A stretch of DNA of 64,000 nucleotides from Candidatus Rifleibacteriota bacterium (GTDB lineage: Bacteria; Muiribacteriota; Ozemobacteria; Ozemobacterales; Ozemobacteraceae): contig JADFXM010000006.1 of assembly GCA_015233565.1 (NCBI GenBank), forward strand, positions 170,453 to 234,452, in the 5' to 3' direction. Shown here in pieces: positions 9,129 to 19,212 of the stretch (position 1 is its first letter; each line of letters starts with the position of its first letter). The position numbers and the translations under genes are program-made. The notes under the pieces were generated by a model, which had not been told where the DNA came from, made no database searches, and saw only the letters and a list, made by a program, of their open reading frames with translations.

Positions 9129-9797
9129 TTATAGCGTTATACAGGTTGTTTTTATCCCCTTTACCAGGGAAATTTGATCTTTGCTATTAAAAAAAGCCGA
9201 ACCCATAACTAATACATCGGCTCCTGCGTTAAAAATTCTTTGCGCATTATTTGCATCAATTCCGCCATCAACTTCAATAAGGACTGGAAACTTCATCAAA
9301 TCTATCATTCCACGCAATTTAGAAATTTTTGGAACGATAGTTTCTATAAGACTTTGTCCTCCAAAACCTGGATTCACAGTCATAAGCAGCACTTGATCAC
9401 AAAAGGGAAGGAGGTATTCCAAGCCATCCAGGCCTGTTTGAGGGTTAAGGGAAATGCCAGCTGCGACCTTCATTTCGCGAAGTTGTGTCAAATGTCTTTG
9501 CGCATGTCTTACGGCTTCAAGATGAAAAGTTATTCTATCAGCCCCTGAAGTCTTGAACTTTTCAAACCATTCTTCAGGTCTTTCGATCATCAAATGAACA
9601 TCAAATGGGAGCGGAGTCTGAGATTTTATCGCGGAAATAACCGGTGGCCCAAACGTTAAATTAGGGACGAAATGGCCATCCATAACATCTAGGTGAACCC
9701 AGTCGGCATTCGAAGACAATATTTTTCTAACTTCACTGCCAAGCATTGAAAAGTCAGCAGAAAGAATTGAAGGTGCAATTTTAACGGTTCTTTTCAA
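9129..9797 (-). CDS. rpe: Ribulose-phosphate 3-epimerase
   Basis: Interconverts ribulose 5-phosphate and xylulose 5-phosphate (pentose phosphate pathway, cytoplasm). A TIM barrel of 222 residues with all landmark motifs: IAPSILSADFSMLG at the start, the metal/catalytic HLDVMDGHFVPNLTFGP, VHLMIERPE, LLMTVNPGFGGQ, the second catalytic Asp in EVDGGID, and the phosphate-binding GADVLVMGSAFF. Length is normal. A TPR gene follows on the same strand. Confidence 0.97.
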   Translation of the reverse strand: MKRTVKIAPSILSADFSMLGSEVRKILSSNADWVHLDVMDGHFVPNLTFGPPVISAIKSQTPLPFDVHLMIERPEEWFEKFKTSGADRITFHLEAVRHAQRHLTQLREMKVAAGISLNPQTGLDGLEYLLPFCDQVLLMTVNPGFGGQSLIETIVPKISKLRGMIDLMKFPVLIEVDGGIDANNAQRIFNAGADVLVMGSAFFNSKDQISLVKGIKTTCITL

Positions 9798-9882
9798 GTA
9801 AAAAACCTCACAATGAGTTTTATTCCATCCAACCCATTATATCAGTTCCACTTAGGAACCACCAAACAATGAGGGTAAATTA

Positions 9883-10020
9883 CAGCAATTTTCGGTGAGT
9901 TTTCCCGCAAAATGTAGCTATTACTGATTTTTCCTACGAAACTTATCGGAATAATTAGTTTTTGAACATTGCTCAAAATGGCTCCCAAAAACAATCGCAG
10001 CGACTCACCAAGAATCGCTG
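9883..10020. repeat. MITE-like element, family 1, copy A (138 bp)
   Basis: The left end CAGCAATTTTCGGTGAGTTT and the reverse complement of the right end (CAGCGATTCTTGGTGAGT) form an imperfect terminal inverted repeat. A second copy of the same length, roughly 85% identical by eye, lies at 49947-50085. The body encodes nothing. It sits between rpe and the pseudokinase gene. Confidence 0.75.
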
Positions 10021-10029
10021 GGTAAATTA

Positions 10030-11394
10030 TTACCAAAAGAAAATCAAAAATATAAGGAAAAATATCCCTGCCCCTGTTATTACAAGAGGATTGCGATACC
10101 AGTTTGGTTCTTCAGAAGCGTGCCAGAAGACGCTTTTAGCAGCTTTTCGGCCACCTTCGATCAATTGAAAGATTGGCCGTGCAAAAACGGCAGGTTCATC
10201 ATTCTCATCTTCAACATTATTTTCCGTATCAGGAAGTGGATTTTGGTTCTCCAGGTTCAAAGCTAAATTTCCTGTAACTTGAAATTCATCTGAATTCCGG
10301 GGAACTGTTGCTGAACTTTTTTTTGTTGCTCGATTTGGAGCTAATCCAATGGTTAACCCCCCAAGATCAGCACCACCATTTGCAGTTTTAAGTTGGGGAT
10401 TAGAAACTGATTTGTTTATCGAAATCACATTGTTTGACGGCTTTGCGACTTTGATTGAAGGCTTTACCATTTGCGATGCATGGATAGCTGTAAGTTCAGT
10501 TTCAATTTTATCGGAAGAAACATTCGGAACCCGGCGCCCATGAATCGCATCCACAACCTCACACGCACTCATCTGACGTTTTTCTCTGTCTTGATTTTTT
10601 GAGGAACGATCCAATTTCTCTCCGATAGCGATTAAATCAGCAACCTTCATTAGGAAAGCAGCATGATCAGCAAAACGGCGCTTTAAATTACGAGTGAACG
10701 AACGCTCTATTAAGTCAACCACTTTTTCAATTTCTTCAGGCGGGAGCTGTTGGTGACGCATTCTTAAAGCTTTTCTTAAAATGTCATCCCAACATTCATT
10801 TAACCCACCACGCCTTCGAATTGGAGGTTCTCCTGACAAAATTTCGAAGAGTGTACTCCCCAGGAAAAAAATATCTGATTGTATTCCTGAAGATGGATCC
10901 AGGGATTGACTTTTTTCAATTAACTTAAGCCTTGGAAACGAAAAGGACAGGATTTTCAAGGTTCCTTTATCATCTCTCAAAATATTAGAGAGCTTGATAG
11001 AGCGTTGTTCAAGGTTTTCGGAAAGTGCCTGTTGAAAAAGAGTTCCAATTGACTGTACAGCCTTCAGACAAAATACAAAAGGCAGAACTTCCGAGCGAGA
11101 AAGCTTTAATATATCAACTCCATTGACCTTTTCTGTGACTACAAAGGGTCGATCGTTAGAGGAATCCATGTCGAGAACGTGAACAATGTTCTTATGATTG
11201 AGTTTCGCAAAAGCTGTCACTTCCTGAGAAAATATTTTGACCAATTCCACATTTTCAGCCATTTCTTCTCTCATCATTTTAAGAACAACCGGAGTTCCAG
11301 TCTCAAGTTCAATGGCAGAAAAGATTTCGTAGGTATGGCTTTCCGCAATGACACCTTTTATTTCGTATTTATCTTTTATTTTCTTTCCAATCAT
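10030..11394 (-). CDS. Membrane-anchored Ser/Thr pseudokinase (PknB-like fold)
   Basis: The first ~265 residues have the bacterial Ser/Thr kinase layout: VVLKMM (ATP lysine), FSQEVTAFAKLNHKNIV (helix C Glu), and SDIFFLGSTLFEILSGEPP (helix F). The catalytic loop normally read as HRDxKPxN is QRSIKLSN, and the DFG segment is SFS. Both catalytic aspartates are therefore replaced by serine, and the glycine loop is poor. Phosphotransfer is not expected; a scaffolding or sensing role is inferred. A ~160-residue polar linker leads to one C-terminal membrane span (LVITGAGIFFLIFLIFFW). AGGAG precedes the ATG. The neighbouring PASTA gene supplies the extracellular module that canonical PknB kinases carry in the same chain. 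Confidence 0.85.
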   Translation of the reverse strand: MIGKKIKDKYEIKGVIAESHTYEIFSAIELETGTPVVLKMMREEMAENVELVKIFSQEVTAFAKLNHKNIVHVLDMDSSNDRPFVVTEKVNGVDILKLSRSEVLPFVFCLKAVQSIGTLFQQALSENLEQRSIKLSNILRDDKGTLKILSFSFPRLKLIEKSQSLDPSSGIQSDIFFLGSTLFEILSGEPPIRRRGGLNECWDDILRKALRMRHQQLPPEEIEKVVDLIERSFTRNLKRRFADHAAFLMKVADLIAIGEKLDRSSKNQDREKRQMSACEVVDAIHGRRVPNVSSDKIETELTAIHASQMVKPSIKVAKPSNNVISINKSVSNPQLKTANGGADLGGLTIGLAPNRATKKSSATVPRNSDEFQVTGNLALNLENQNPLPDTENNVEDENDEPAVFARPIFQLIEGGRKAAKSVFWHASEEPNWYRNPLVITGAGIFFLIFLIFFW

Positions 11395-11577
11395 GCTTCT
11401 TCTCCTGATGGAAACACCTTTAAATTCTCAATGGATTCTTTCCCCAACAACGGTATGCATTCCCCAAATTTGTCGATATAAATATTGAGACACTCTCATG
11501 ACCCCTTAGTCACAGTTGAAATTATGGTTTCTCATTAAAATCACCGCTTACTTCGGTGACTTCGACTCCACTCTGAA

Positions 11578-11679
11578 GGTGTGAAAAAATTGATTTTTCA
11601 AAAATGTACTAACTCCTAAAGTTTCACTAGACAACATTTGTGATATATTTCACCTGAAATTATGCAAATATTTCACACC
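11578..11679 (+). repeat. MITE-like element, family 2, copy A (102 bp)
   Basis: Ends GGTGTGAAAAAATT and its inverted partner AATATTTCACACC. The internal palindrome TTGTGATATATTTCACCT (11638-11655) resembles a CRP or Rex operator. Related copies lie at 29655-29758, 61928-62029 and 62040-62152. It occupies the 420-base gap between the PASTA and pseudokinase genes. A further CTTCGACTCC / GGAGTCGAG inverted pair flanks it. Confidence 0.7.
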
Positions 11680-11816
11680 TTGTCAGTCACCGGGCACCAC
11701 AGATCGGTCGTTGAGCGGAGTCGAGAGAACCTTCTTGATCGAGGAATAAATTCGTCTCTGACGATAAGCTAGTCCCGGGTCAACCTGAAATGATAGAATT
11801 TTCCTGGTGAATTGAA

Positions 11817-13064
11817 TCATAAAGAAAGTTCCTCTACCAGGATATTGTTTATATAAACCTGCACTTTTCCATCGGGAACCTTTGGAACTTTGACTTTGAT
11901 CTGATCAAGGGGTTTATGTGTGTCGGAATAAACTTCCTGACGGCCTTGTGGACTTACCAAAAGAAACTTGACTTCCTTCGCCATAAAACCATCCGGCATT
12001 GTGAAGGTGACATAGGTTGTTTCGCCACTTTCCGCTTTTCCTTCGGGTTTATTTTCAGGTTTTCCGGAAGGTTTATTTTCACCGGAGGGATTATTTTCAC
12101 TGGCATCAGACTCTACGGAAGGCTTTTTTGTAGCTGTTTTATCTTCACCTGGAAGAATGATTTTGGGTGGCTCAATTCCGGTAGATTTGGGTTTTACAGG
12201 CACCTCGGGGTTGTCATCATCATTCGAAGTGGAGGGTTTTTCAGGTTTATCGGGAACAGTCAGTGATACCGAATTGTCTAAGACTGAGAATTTTTTCATT
12301 TCTTCAGGAGAGCTTTGAGTGGTCAGCGATGAAAGTAGTACATCAATCGTTGTTCCATCGTTTACAACTTCATAAGGTGATGGTTTTGTGGAAAGAATCC
12401 TATCAGGCTCATGAACAGAGTCTTTCTTGTATAACAGTTTTCCCAATTTCAGACCACAATCTGAAAGAACTTTTTTTGCGTCGTTAATAGATTTTCCTGC
12501 CAGGTTTGGAAGAAAACCACGAACGGGCGCTGGCCCAAGGCTTATAAGCAGATCAACGGAACCATTAACCGATTGCGTTGAAAAAGGGAGGGGAGACTGA
12601 GTTACGATATGATCTCTGGGCACCTTTGTAGAAAAGAAATAAGCGTGATTTCCTTCCTTCAACTGAGCATTCAATAGAGACAAAGCTGATTCACGTGTAC
12701 TCTTTCCGGTAAGATCGGGAACAGTAACCTGCTTACTTCCAAGAGAAATTGTTAAAAGTACTTTTTTATTTTTTTTAACCCGGGTTCCGGGCTCGGGATA
12801 TTGAGCAATAACATGATCTTTGGGATACCGTGGGTCACATTTTTCATCTCGTTTTTCGATCATCAAATCAGCCGGCTTTTCCTTAAAAACCTCGACAAGA
12901 TGTTTTCCACGGAAATCAGGAACTTCAATTGTCTCACCGCGGTTAAAATATTCATTCAGAAAGTCCCTGATATAAAATACTCCCGCAATAATCAGTGCAA
13001 TCAAAAGCACAAGCATCAGCAACATCTTAAGAATGATCAGCAGGCATGATTCTTTTCTAGCCAT
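11817..13064 (-). CDS. PASTA-domain membrane protein
   Basis: 415 residues from ATG 13064 (MARKESC). GGAG lies 7 bases ahead of this ATG, which overlaps the end of rlmN by 8 bases; a longer in-frame start at 13136 would add an unlikely N-terminus. A signal-anchor at about residues 8-30 is followed by three PASTA domains (beginning IEVPDFRGK, VTVPDLTGK and RGFLPNLAGK), each ending near an LLISLG-type strand. Then come a Ser/Pro/Lys-rich linker and a small C-terminal beta domain (TYVTFTMPDGF to the end). PASTA domains bind muropeptides or beta-lactams, so cell-wall sensing is likely. The pseudokinase gene next door suggests a split PASTA-kinase pair. Confidence 0.88.
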   Translation of the reverse strand: MARKESCLLIILKMLLMLVLLIALIIAGVFYIRDFLNEYFNRGETIEVPDFRGKHLVEVFKEKPADLMIEKRDEKCDPRYPKDHVIAQYPEPGTRVKKNKKVLLTISLGSKQVTVPDLTGKSTRESALSLLNAQLKEGNHAYFFSTKVPRDHIVTQSPLPFSTQSVNGSVDLLISLGPAPVRGFLPNLAGKSINDAKKVLSDCGLKLGKLLYKKDSVHEPDRILSTKPSPYEVVNDGTTIDVLLSSLTTQSSPEEMKKFSVLDNSVSLTVPDKPEKPSTSNDDDNPEVPVKPKSTGIEPPKIILPGEDKTATKKPSVESDASENNPSGENKPSGKPENKPEGKAESGETTYVTFTMPDGFMAKEVKFLLVSPQGRQEVYSDTHKPLDQIKVKVPKVPDGKVQVYINNILVEELSL

Positions 13065-14100
13065 TTTTTCGCTCCGAGATATTCTCCGCGCCAAGCTGCC
13101 CACAGGCGGCAAGAATATCTCCACCGTGGGAGGCACGAATGGTAACCGGTATTCCGGCTTTTTTCAGTGCTTTTTTGAATTCCTTTTCGGCGGCTTGTTC
13201 GGAAGGTTTATAACCGCAACCCGGGAAGGAATTGAAACGTACGATATTTACGTGGCAGAGCAGTCCTTCACAGAAATTGATCAAATTAAGAACATTCTCC
13301 AAACCGTCGTTGATCCCTCTGAGAAGGGTATATTCGAATGTCACTCTCCTGTTTGTAACTGAAATATAGTGAACAATCGATTCTCGCAGAACTTCAAGTG
13401 GAAATTTTTCATTAATAGGAATTAACGAAGATCTGGTGTAATCATCGGCAGCATGCAAAGAAAGTGCAAGATTCACTTCACCTTTCCTGTCAGCCAAATC
13501 ATAGATTCCGTCAGGGATTCCAACGGTTGAAACAGTTATTCTTCGAGTAGCAAGTCCCATTCCTGTCTTTTCGGTAAGCATATCGATAGCAGGAAAGAGA
13601 GCTTTTCGATTAAGAAATGGCTCTCCCATTCCCATGAAAACAATGTTACCAGGAGGTGAACCAGTCTCATGGATCAAGCATAATACCTGGATAATGATTT
13701 CTTCAGAGGAAAGATTTCTTTTGAAACCCATTTTCCCAGTCTTGCAGAATCCACACGATACCGTACACCCTACTTGAGACGAAAGACAAAAAGTAACAGA
13801 TTCAGGAGAAGGAATAGCTACAGTCTCAATAACTGATCCGTCATGCAGGGCTAAACCCAGTTTAACGGTTCCATCCTCTGCTTTTTGTTTAAATTTGCTT
13901 TCGGGCAAAATTTCCGGAAATTTTTCTGAAAGCAAAGTTCGGACTTCCAGAGGAAGGTTGGTCATTTTTGAATATTCAAAAACATTTTTTTTGAAAATCC
14001 AATCCCAGACTTGTCGTGCCCGATATTTTTCCAACCCAAGGGCCGTTAGATCATCTACCAGTGCTTTTAAACCATTTGAAAGTAAATAATTAGAAGACAT
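13057..14100 (-). CDS. rlmN: Dual-specificity RNA methyltransferase RlmN
   Basis: A radical-SAM enzyme that methylates C2 of A2503 in 23S rRNA and of A37 in tRNAs. The cluster motif CTVSCGFCKTG (CxxxCxxC), GMGEPFLN for SAM binding, and the methyl-carrying Cys near the C-terminus in ILAACGQLG are all present. ATG 14100 follows GGAGG by 5 bases, giving 347 residues. An intrinsic terminator-like hairpin ends immediately before the ribosome binding site. The PASTA gene overlaps its 3' end. Confidence 0.96.
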   Translation of the reverse strand: MSSNYLLSNGLKALVDDLTALGLEKYRARQVWDWIFKKNVFEYSKMTNLPLEVRTLLSEKFPEILPESKFKQKAEDGTVKLGLALHDGSVIETVAIPSPESVTFCLSSQVGCTVSCGFCKTGKMGFKRNLSSEEIIIQVLCLIHETGSPPGNIVFMGMGEPFLNRKALFPAIDMLTEKTGMGLATRRITVSTVGIPDGIYDLADRKGEVNLALSLHAADDYTRSSLIPINEKFPLEVLRESIVHYISVTNRRVTFEYTLLRGINDGLENVLNLINFCEGLLCHVNIVRFNSFPGCGYKPSEQAAEKEFKKALKKAGIPVTIRASHGGDILAACGQLGAENISERKNG

Positions 14101-14110
14101 ATGATCCTCC

Positions 14111-14150
14111 AAAAAAACTCATCGGCACTTCTACGCGAAGAAGTGAGTTA
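14111..14150 (-). terminator. Intrinsic terminator between the hybrid kinase and rlmN
   Basis: On the minus strand AACTCACTTCT pairs with AGAAGTG and, after a CCGA bulge, TGAGTT; seven T residues follow, then directly the rlmN ribosome binding site. It ends the kinase transcript and could act as an attenuator for rlmN. Confidence 0.7.
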
Positions 14151-14235
14151 TTTTTGGAAAAAGGCTGGAAATGGATTAGGAACACCCATAATTGTGGAAA
14201 ATTTCACAGAAAAATTTGAAATTTTTGCAAGGACT

Positions 14236-17200
14236 TCAAATTCCCGGAATATTTGCAGCTTTCTTAAAAGCTTCAATCTGTTTTTCCAGTTTAGAAAAAA
14301 GTGGGGGAATTTCTTCAAGTTTTTCAAGCATAGCTAACTGCTCCATTCCAAAAGCGATAATTTGAACTATTTCTGCACCAACAGTAGCGCTGCACCCTTT
14401 CAGTGAATGGGCCTGTCTTTCAACTTCTCCGGGATCGCCTTTTTCCAACGCCTTTTTCAGCAAAGACACACTTTCGGAAAGTTCCTTACAATAGTCATCC
14501 ACCATTTCATGCAAGAGATTCTCATCTCCCACTATTCTTTCGAGTAACGCATCACGATTGAAAATCTGCAATTCAGGACCCAATTTTACGGGAGTAATTT
14601 CGTTTTGAGATTCTTCTTTTAAATGAGAAAGCCACTTTTCAAGACAGGAAGAAACTTCTTCCGGCCGAATCGGTTTGGACAAATAATCATCCATTCCTGC
14701 CTGGAGGCATTTTTCTTTGTCCCCCCGCATGGCATTTGCAGTCAAGGCAATAATTGGAACTTTTGGATTCCTTACTTTCGAATTTTTTGAGCGTATAGAC
14801 ACAGTGGCATCGAATCCATCCATTTCGGGCATCTGACAATCCATGAATACAATATCGTAAGGAATATTTTCTAATGCACTTATAGCTTCCTGCCCGTTTG
14901 CAACTGCATCTGCACGATAACCGAATTTTTTCAGAATTGCAATTGCAACTTGCTGGTTTACAACATTGTCTTCTGCGATCAAAATTTTAACCCGCCGTTT
15001 AATTGATTCCGCAATTGTATGCTTGGTTATAATATGGGTTTCAGCAATTTTAATGGCATGTTTGCTTCGTCCCATGACTATTCTGATGCAATCTCTGAGT
15101 TCGGCCTGACGCACAGGCTTTGAAAAATATCCGGAAAATCCAATCTTTTCCAGAGTTACGGTGTCTCCACGATTCCCCGTGGATGTCATCATAATTAAAG
15201 CAATTTGTGCAATTTTGGCATTTCCTTTAATCCGCTTTCCAAGTTCAATTCCATCCATATTTGGCATTTGCATGTCGAGTATTCCAATCTGGAATGGGTC
15301 AGCCTTTTCAACTGCCGTATCAAGCAACTCCAAAGCTGTGATTCCATCCGGGGCTTCGTCAAAACGACACCCCCAATTTTTCAGCAGAAGTTTCAACAGG
15401 AATCTATTTGTGCCATTGTCATCTACAATAAGGATCCTGGCTCCACTGACATCCTCCATCATCTCATATTTTTCAATTCGTGATTCATCCTGCTTTTCAA
15501 AGACAGCTGTAAACCAGAACCTTGAACCGTGGTTTTCCTTGCTTTCTACCCCGGATTCTCCTTTCATTAATTCAACCAATTGTTTGGAGATGGCAAGTCC
15601 TAACCCGGTTCCGCCGTATTTTCGTGTGGTAGAGACATCCACTTGTGTAAAAGGAGTAAAAAGAGTCTTGATACGACTCTCAGGGATTCCAATTCCAGTA
15701 TCAATTATGGAAAAGGAAGCTTTCATTTGTTTCTGATCTTCTTCAAGAAGAGAAACACGAATCACCACTTCCCCCTGTTGAGTGAATTTAATCGCATTCC
15801 CCGTGAGGTTTAGAATGATCTGCCGGAGGCGCCCCGGATCGCCGCGAATCAGCGATGAAACTTCCGGCTCAACAATACAGGTCAATTCCAGACCTTTTTC
15901 CCGGGCTTTTATCGAAAGCAATTCGGCGGCATCTTCGAGTGTGTTTCGAAGATCGAAGTCAAGCATCTCCAGTTCGAGTTTTCTTGCTTCGATTTTTGAG
16001 AAGTCAAGAATATCGTTTATCAAGGCTAACAAGATTTCACCACTTGAACGAACAATTTCTGCGTATCTTCGCTGTTCCAAGGCGAGCGGCATATCCAGAA
16101 GTATTCCTATCATTCCGAGAATGCCGTTCATAGGAGTTCGAATTTCATGACTCATATTTGCAAGGAACTCACTTTTTGCCACATTGGCAGCTTTCGCTTC
16201 TGTAGCCATGAGATTGGCACGCTCTGTCATCTCTCCAAGATTCTGATTTGTTACCTCAAGCTCGGAATAAGCTGTACGCAAAGTTTGAAGTGTTGAAGCC
16301 AGGTCTTCTTCACGTTTATGGAGATCTTTAGTTCGTTCACATACCTGGATTTCAAGCGAAATCTGACGATTTCGAAGAACATACACAAAACCGGAAATAA
16401 CAATTGTCAAGAGGAAACCGCAAATGCCTGTTATAATGCTCATCCAAAGACGATGGCCGGAAAAACCTGGCCCAGGGTTTGAAACAATCGCAAATGTATG
16501 TCCGAACATAAAAAAAGGAAAAACTTCTGAAAGCGAATTGACATATTTTGAAGCGAAATTACCATGCGGATAAGCTGCGACAAGTTCAACCCCTTCCTTG
16601 GCAGAAAGGTCGAAAATCTCGATCTTTTCACTTGGCAACAAATACTCACTTACATTCAGAGTCTTTTTCAACAAAGACTGGAAATCGAAAACTAAAAATG
16701 TAAAACCAATCACTTGCTCAATTCCCTTTGATATTACAGGTTGCAAGATGACAATTTGCCTTGTTGAATGAAACAAACTAGGGGGTTCCGATATCACCAT
16801 AGGGAGTTTAGAGCGAATCGCTTCTTTCAATAACTCCTTATTAAGCTTGGTCGAAGACAAATCATAACCACGAGTTTCTCTAAAACCGCTTTCAGGCACC
16901 ATGTAAACGATTGGACAATAAAATTCCCGGTCAGAAACGGGCGTTTTTATAGAATTTGAGAAATTTTCATAAATTTGAAAATCCTCGAAAGCAGTTTTTC
17001 TCATTTCTTCCTCAAAATCAGCTTTTTGGGATTTAGCAATTATAGGGATCCACCCCCAGGTTTGAGATGCCGTAGCTTGAGATAATGAACTTGCGAGAGT
17101 GGCAAAGATATCCAGTCGAATGTTTTTTTCGATTTCGCAGAATTTCGTTAATTCATTTAGGTCATTTCGTATTTCCTGAAGGTTCCTGACGACGAGTTGA

Positions 17201-18681
17201 GCATCAGTTTCATATAATTTTCTCAGTTTTTCATTGTTGTCAATCGTTTCAACGATGGTGGTCAATTTTATTAGTATTAAGGAAAAAATAATTCCCATAG
17301 CAAATGTAAAAACGGTTTCAAAATGTTGAATAAACCAAATTTGACCATTTTTTGGAAACACTTCCCGCCATTGAATGTAACCCATTCCTGCAAGGAAGAT
17401 TGCAATAAAAATTGCTGTAAGAAGAATTACCTTCAAACGTGAATCTGCTATATCTGACTTCATTTTTCCGACCAAAATGTCAATGCAAACAAGTAAAATG
17501 ACTTCTCCGGTACCTGAATCTATTACCGGAGCCAAAGCACTATAAAACGTGCCATATTCATCGGTATAAGGGCCGATAACAGCCGGTTGTTTTGTTTGAA
17601 AAGCGTTATAAAAAGCCGGATCTGGCTGGAGATATTCAGTTCCTGGCGGGGAGGCCATTGGGTCATTTTCCGGGATATTCTCGGGGCCGAAAAGGAGCTT
17701 TCCGTTGCGCAAAGTCATGCTGTAAACGCTTTTCAGGTTTACAAATTTACCATAGTCGATCATCTGATTTCTGATTCGCATAAATATAGGAAGTTCTTTA
17801 TCTTTCAGAGTAAAAGAAAGTGCTTTGATTTGATCAGGGTTAACTCCCTTAGCCAGGGCAGCTGCTTGTCCAAGAATACTTTGCAACGAGTCATTAAAAA
17901 GAATCTGTCCTCTCCACTCGGTGGCAAGCCATCCGAAAGATACCATCAAAACACTTGCAATGATGAAGATCCACCGATTAAAGATTGGATCTCGTTTTTC
18001 GAAAGAGCCGTAACAGCGCCAGAATTGCCAGAAACCGATTGCAGAAACAATGGCACAAATTCCCCTGACGATCTGAATTGGAAAGCCGGCAAGTTCAAGA
18101 AATGAATCATGATTTATCAAGCTTCCAGGCCAAAAAGTGGTTTTTGGGACGACAACACCTGCAGCAAAAGAATAAACCAGCAGAGCAAAGGAGGCAACAA
18201 TAAGGCCTTTTTGCCCAGTGGGCTCAAAATTGGCACGAACCTTGAATATAAAAAACGCTGAGAGAAAGGCGCCTGAAAAGCCAAGAGAATAACGAAAAGT
18301 TGCATTCAAACCTGATGGACCAGCTAAATACCCTGCAATTCCTATCAAAATTGGGAAAAGCAAAATCCATTTGTCAGGAACTTTAAAACCAAGACTTTTT
18401 AATCCCCGTCTTCCGAATTCGAACAGAGCAATAAATGACAATGCCATAATGGCTGTTCTAGACACATTGAACCACAGTGGATCAGAGGATGAGATGGCGA
18501 TCATATCCAACCATTCATTAACACCGTGAATCAAGCCGAACATTCCGATGTAAATCCAGGGATATTTATACCCTTCGTCTCGTTTTACAAGCCGCAAACA
18601 AATCGATGCCAGGATAAAAAAAGAGAATCCATAGACGAAGAAAATATAATCAAGTTGCTGAACAAACCAATCTTTAGACAC
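14236..18681 (-). CDS. Large hybrid sensor histidine kinase with two receiver domains and Hpt
   Basis: 1481 residues, GTG start. In order: an N-terminal multi-span membrane region (about 10-250); a periplasmic sensor segment (about 255-410) between spans; two further spans near 420-480; a CHASE-type extracellular domain (about 500-750, with [10 protein letters not shown] and [20 protein letters not shown]) closed by a span near 757; a coiled coil; HisKA with [11 protein letters not shown] near 842; HATPase ([12 protein letters not shown]); receiver 1 (ILIVDDN near 1079, [11 protein letters not shown]); receiver 2 (ILIAEDN near 1229, [11 protein letters not shown]); and Hpt (QAHSLKG near 1424). 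This is a complete internal phosphorelay that would hand the phosphate to a separate regulator, none of which is adjacent. Two sensor modules suggest two stimuli; the ligands cannot be told. Confidence 0.93.
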   Translation of the reverse strand: MSKDWFVQQLDYIFFVYGFSFFILASICLRLVKRDEGYKYPWIYIGMFGLIHGVNEWLDMIAISSSDPLWFNVSRTAIMALSFIALFEFGRRGLKSLGFKVPDKWILLFPILIGIAGYLAGPSGLNATFRYSLGFSGAFLSAFFIFKVRANFEPTGQKGLIVASFALLVYSFAAGVVVPKTTFWPGSLINHDSFLELAGFPIQIVRGICAIVSAIGFWQFWRCYGSFEKRDPIFNRWIFIIASVLMVSFGWLATEWRGQILFNDSLQSILGQAAALAKGVNPDQIKALSFTLKDKELPIFMRIRNQMIDYGKFVNLKSVYSMTLRNGKLLFGPENIPENDPMASPPGTEYLQPDPAFYNAFQTKQPAVIGPYTDEYGTFYSALAPVIDSGTGEVILLVCIDILVGKMKSDIADSRLKVILLTAIFIAIFLAGMGYIQWREVFPKNGQIWFIQHFETVFTFAMGIIFSLILIKLTTIVETIDNNEKLRKLYETDAQLVVRNLQEIRNDLNELTKFCEIEKNIRLDIFATLASSLSQATASQTWGWIPIIAKSQKADFEEEMRKTAFEDFQIYENFSNSIKTPVSDREFYCPIVYMVPESGFRETRGYDLSSTKLNKELLKEAIRSKLPMVISEPPSLFHSTRQIVILQPVISKGIEQVIGFTFLVFDFQSLLKKTLNVSEYLLPSEKIEIFDLSAKEGVELVAAYPHGNFASKYVNSLSEVFPFFMFGHTFAIVSNPGPGFSGHRLWMSIITGICGFLLTIVISGFVYVLRNRQISLEIQVCERTKDLHKREEDLASTLQTLRTAYSELEVTNQNLGEMTERANLMATEAKAANVAKSEFLANMSHEIRTPMNGILGMIGILLDMPLALEQRRYAEIVRSSGEILLALINDILDFSKIEARKLELEMLDFDLRNTLEDAAELLSIKAREKGLELTCIVEPEVSSLIRGDPGRLRQIILNLTGNAIKFTQQGEVVIRVSLLEEDQKQMKASFSIIDTGIGIPESRIKTLFTPFTQVDVSTTRKYGGTGLGLAISKQLVELMKGESGVESKENHGSRFWFTAVFEKQDESRIEKYEMMEDVSGARILIVDDNGTNRFLLKLLLKNWGCRFDEAPDGITALELLDTAVEKADPFQIGILDMQMPNMDGIELGKRIKGNAKIAQIALIMMTSTGNRGDTVTLEKIGFSGYFSKPVRQAELRDCIRIVMGRSKHAIKIAETHIITKHTIAESIKRRVKILIAEDNVVNQQVAIAILKKFGYRADAVANGQEAISALENIPYDIVFMDCQMPEMDGFDATVSIRSKNSKVRNPKVPIIALTANAMRGDKEKCLQAGMDDYLSKPIRPEEVSSCLEKWLSHLKEESQNEITPVKLGPELQIFNRDALLERIVGDENLLHEMVDDYCKELSESVSLLKKALEKGDPGEVERQAHSLKGCSATVGAEIVQIIAFGMEQLAMLEKLEEIPPLFSKLEKQIEAFKKAANIPGI

Positions 18682-19212
18682 TTTCTGAAAAAACTCCCGC
18701 TAAAAAAATGGAATTAAAAAACCTCATACCCAATATTTCAAAAGGGCGTGTTTCAACAAGGTGTTATTCATCAAAAACCGTATCGAATCAACTGAAATGA
18801 TTTCTTCGAAAATCAAGAAGAAGCGAATCGCTGGGATTTCGCTTAGTTGTAGCTACACACTGCAAACTAACCAAGCATCTTAGCAGTGCAACCAAGACCG
18901 TTACTGAGATTTCGATTAGTTGTGGTTACCCACTACATACTAACCCAAAACTTTTGAGATTGCAGGGATACCTTCAACGAATTGTTTACAAATAAACCTT
19001 AAGAGTTCACAGGAAAAAAGTCAATAATTTACAGTGGTGGAGTTTTGCTTATTTTTCTTAATTCACTCCCCTAATTTGCTCGGCATTCTCTAATTTTCTT
19101 TGGAAAACCGCCACAGTTGTCTTTCCAGCTGATTTGAAAAAGAGAAAATTAGAAGTATCGAGTCAATTTCCTCACAATCAGCTATTAATTGTGAAGATGC
19201 GGAAGTTTACGA
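18682..19212. other. Gene-free gap with a 40-bp direct repeat
   Basis: No ORF looks real here. An imperfect direct repeat is at 18833-18872 and 18906-18945. The segment GAATCGCTGGG at about 18825 matches the right end of family-1 elements, perhaps a remnant. An inverted pair TCACAAT / ATTGTGA near 19170-19196, without a T run, lies just past the AOR stop. Confidence 0.5.
18833..18945. repeat. Imperfect 40-bp direct repeat, 33-bp spacer
   Basis: Copy one (18833-18872) begins GGGATTTCGCTTAGTTGT and ends AAACTAACC. Copy two (18906-18945) begins GAGATTTCGATTAGTTGT and ends TACTAACC. They differ at about 8 of 40 positions. Confidence 0.65.

Noticed and set aside
15161..15736. 191-codon plus-strand ORF opposite the histidine kinase
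   Set aside because: Antisense to the receiver and HATPase domains, which are clearly coding on the minus strand.
19170..19196. TCACAAT / ATTGTGA inverted pair as a Rex operator
   Set aside because: Half-sites are in the outward order with a 13-base gap and lie downstream of the AOR gene, so a weak terminator stem is more likely.
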